A DNA stretch of 6,626 nt from an uncultured Clostridia bacterium (GTDB lineage Bacteria > Bacillota > Clostridia > Oscillospirales > Oscillospiraceae), in the NCBI GenBank assembly GCA_947167725.1, contig CAMVJF010000098.1, positions 1-6,626 of the forward strand. Reading direction: 5' to 3'. Below the pieces are notes generated by a model, which saw only the letters and a list, made by a program, of their open reading frames with translations, was not told the DNA's origin and did not search any database. This document shows, one piece after another, positions 5,806-6,626 of this stretch; positions within the stretch are counted from its first letter, which is position 1; each line of letters opens with the position of its first letter. The position numbers were made by a program, and so were the translations under genes.

Positions 5806-6626
5806 TCAGAGCTTGTCGGCCTCGTTGAAGGGATCGCCGCAGTTGGGGCAGAATCTCGGCGGGTCGCTCGGATCCTCGGGCTCCCAGCCGCATTTGTCGC
5901 ACTTGTAGACCGCGGGGGCGGGCTTTTTCGCGCCGCACTGCGAGCAGAAGTTGCCCGTGTTCACGGAGCCGCAGGCGCATTTCCAGGCGCCGGCCGGAAC
6001 GACCTCCGGCTTCTTCGCGCCGCACTGGGCGCAGAAGTTGCCGGTGTTCACCGCGCCGCAGACGCACTTCCAGCTCTCCGCCGCGGGAGCGGCCGGAGCG
6101 GCGGGACGCTGCGCGCCCATCTGGTAGAGGCTCTGGGCGTTGACGCCGCCGGCGGTCTGTGCCATGTTCATGCCCATGAAGGCCATCGCCGCGCCGCCCT
6201 CGTTCTTCGCCGCGTCCTGCATGGCCTGCGCCTGCGCGCCGACCAGGTGCGCCGCCGCCATCGTCGGATCGCGGAACATGGCGTTGCGCTGGGCCTCCTT
6301 GATCATAGCCTCGTCCTCTTCGCTGGCCTTGACGCTCGACACGCCGAAGGAGACGATCTCGATGCCGCGCAGATCGCGCCACTTGCCGCTGAGCACCTCG
6401 TTGAGCGCATCGGCCATCTCGACGGTGTGGCCGGGCAGCGAGGAGTAGCGGATGCCCATGTCGGAGATCTTCGCAAAGGCGGGCTGGAGCGCGGTGAGCA
6501 GCTCGGTGCGCATCTGGCCCTCGAGACGGTCGATCGTGTAGTCGGCGATCACGTTGCCGCAGACGTTGGTGTAGAACAGCAGCGGGTTCGAGATGCGCAC
6601 GCTGTACTCGCCGAAGCAGCGGATCG
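5806..6626 (-). CDS. SPFH/Band-7 protein with three C-terminal zinc ribbons (YdjI-like), 5'-truncated
   Basis: The last 272 codons are in the window; the frame stays open to the right edge (IRCFGEYSVRISNP), and a GTG at 6600 is an internal valine, not the start. The visible protein has the second half of an SPFH (Band-7) domain, about 1-100, ending in IEIVSFGVSSVKA, then an Ala/Met-rich helical region (about 104-160, many AQAQAM-type turns) suited to oligomerisation, then a Pro/Ala linker. Three zinc ribbons close it: Cys187/189/198/201, Cys216/218/227/230 and Cys242/245/259/262 (numbers from the window edge). Proteins of this type are often called virion core protein-like; B. subtilis YdjI is the best-known analogue. 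No membrane segment is seen in the visible part, so it is probably cytoplasmic and recruited to the membrane by its partners. Stop at 5806, 85 nt before the zinc-ribbon gene. Confidence 0.9.
   Translation of the reverse strand, partial: IRCFGEYSVRISNPLLFYTNVCGNVIADYTIDRLEGQMRTELLTALQPAFAKISDMGIRYSSLPGHTVEMADALNEVLSGKWRDLRGIEIVSFGVSSVKASEEDEAMIKEAQRNAMFRDPTMAAAHLVGAQAQAMQDAAKNEGGAAMAFMGMNMAQTAGGVNAQSLYQMGAQRPAAPAAPAAESWKCVCGAVNTGNFCAQCGAKKPEVVPAGAWKCACGSVNTGNFCSQCGAKKPAPAVYKCDKCGWEPEDPSDPPRFCPNCGDPFNEADKL
5920..6072 (-). repeat. Tandem 87-bp duplication encoding two zinc ribbons
   Basis: Two copies of a 29-codon unit lie head to tail. The conserved 22-residue cores are encoded at 6007-6072 and 5920-5985; they share the pattern WKCxCGxVNTGNFCxQCGAKKP and differ at only three residues, all small. 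The DNA copies remain clearly alike but have drifted at wobble positions. The third ribbon downstream (YKCDKCGWEP...FCPNCGDPF) is of a different, rubredoxin-like form and is not part of the duplication. Confidence 0.9.

Noticed and set aside
4512..5828. A 438-codon plus-strand open frame
   Set aside because: It is antisense to the zinc-ribbon gene, whose minus frame has clear CxxC pairs, a binding site and a membrane tail. The plus-strand translation is a low-complexity Ala/Arg/Val/Gly mix typical of the antisense of high-GC genes.

Overview
The window is about 60-65% GC, densely coded, and every real gene lies on the minus strand, so it reads from right to left. Strong AGGAGG-type ribosome binding sites, tight spacing, an oxygen-sensitive 2-oxoacid:ferredoxin oxidoreductase and a B. 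subtilis ydjGHI-like gene set all suggest a high-GC anaerobic Firmicute, for example a gut clostridium of the Oscillospiraceae type. The taxonomic placement is inference from content and style, not from a marker gene.

Region A (6626 down to 3270) is a three-gene stress or membrane-associated cassette. It begins with an SPFH/Band-7 protein that has three C-terminal zinc ribbons and whose 5' end is cut by the window edge. An 85-nt gap containing a strong GC hairpin follows. Next come a two-zinc-ribbon protein with a C-terminal membrane anchor and, 14 nt later, a secreted or membrane-anchored protein with two tandem TPM-like domains and a Ser/Gly/His tail. Two bases after its stop codon lies a strong intrinsic terminator. 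The set corresponds in domain content to B. subtilis YdjI, YdjG and YdjH, which work with a PspA-family protein in the envelope stress response; the gene order here is I-G-H.

Region B (3269 to 3032) is an AT-rich intergenic stretch. It holds two inverted repeats, a near-consensus sigma-A promoter (TTGACG-17-TAAAAT with a TGN extension) and a roughly 60-nt leader. A 13-nt block of the leader, next to the ribosome binding site, is perfectly complementary to the 3' arm of the upstream terminator.

Region C (3031 down to 1) is an energy-metabolism operon: a SIMIBI/ParA-like P-loop ATPase, a two-[4Fe-4S] ferredoxin (delta subunit), then the alpha (VorB-type), beta (thiamine diphosphate-binding) and gamma subunits of a 2-oxoacid:ferredoxin oxidoreductase. 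The gamma gene runs off the left edge. These four subunits together oxidatively decarboxylate a 2-oxoacid to its acyl-CoA and reduce ferredoxin; whether the substrate is 2-oxoisovalerate or 2-oxoglutarate cannot be decided from sequence alone. Subunit names in the literature conflict between Vor and Kor schemes; I use vorB for alpha (its common annotation name) and korB/korC/korD for beta/gamma/delta.

The most interesting points are the cassette with five zinc ribbons in two adjacent proteins, the double-TPM architecture, the ATPase leading the oxidoreductase operon, and the terminator-to-leader complementarity. I do not see a clearly new system; the elements are recognisable families in partly unusual arrangements.
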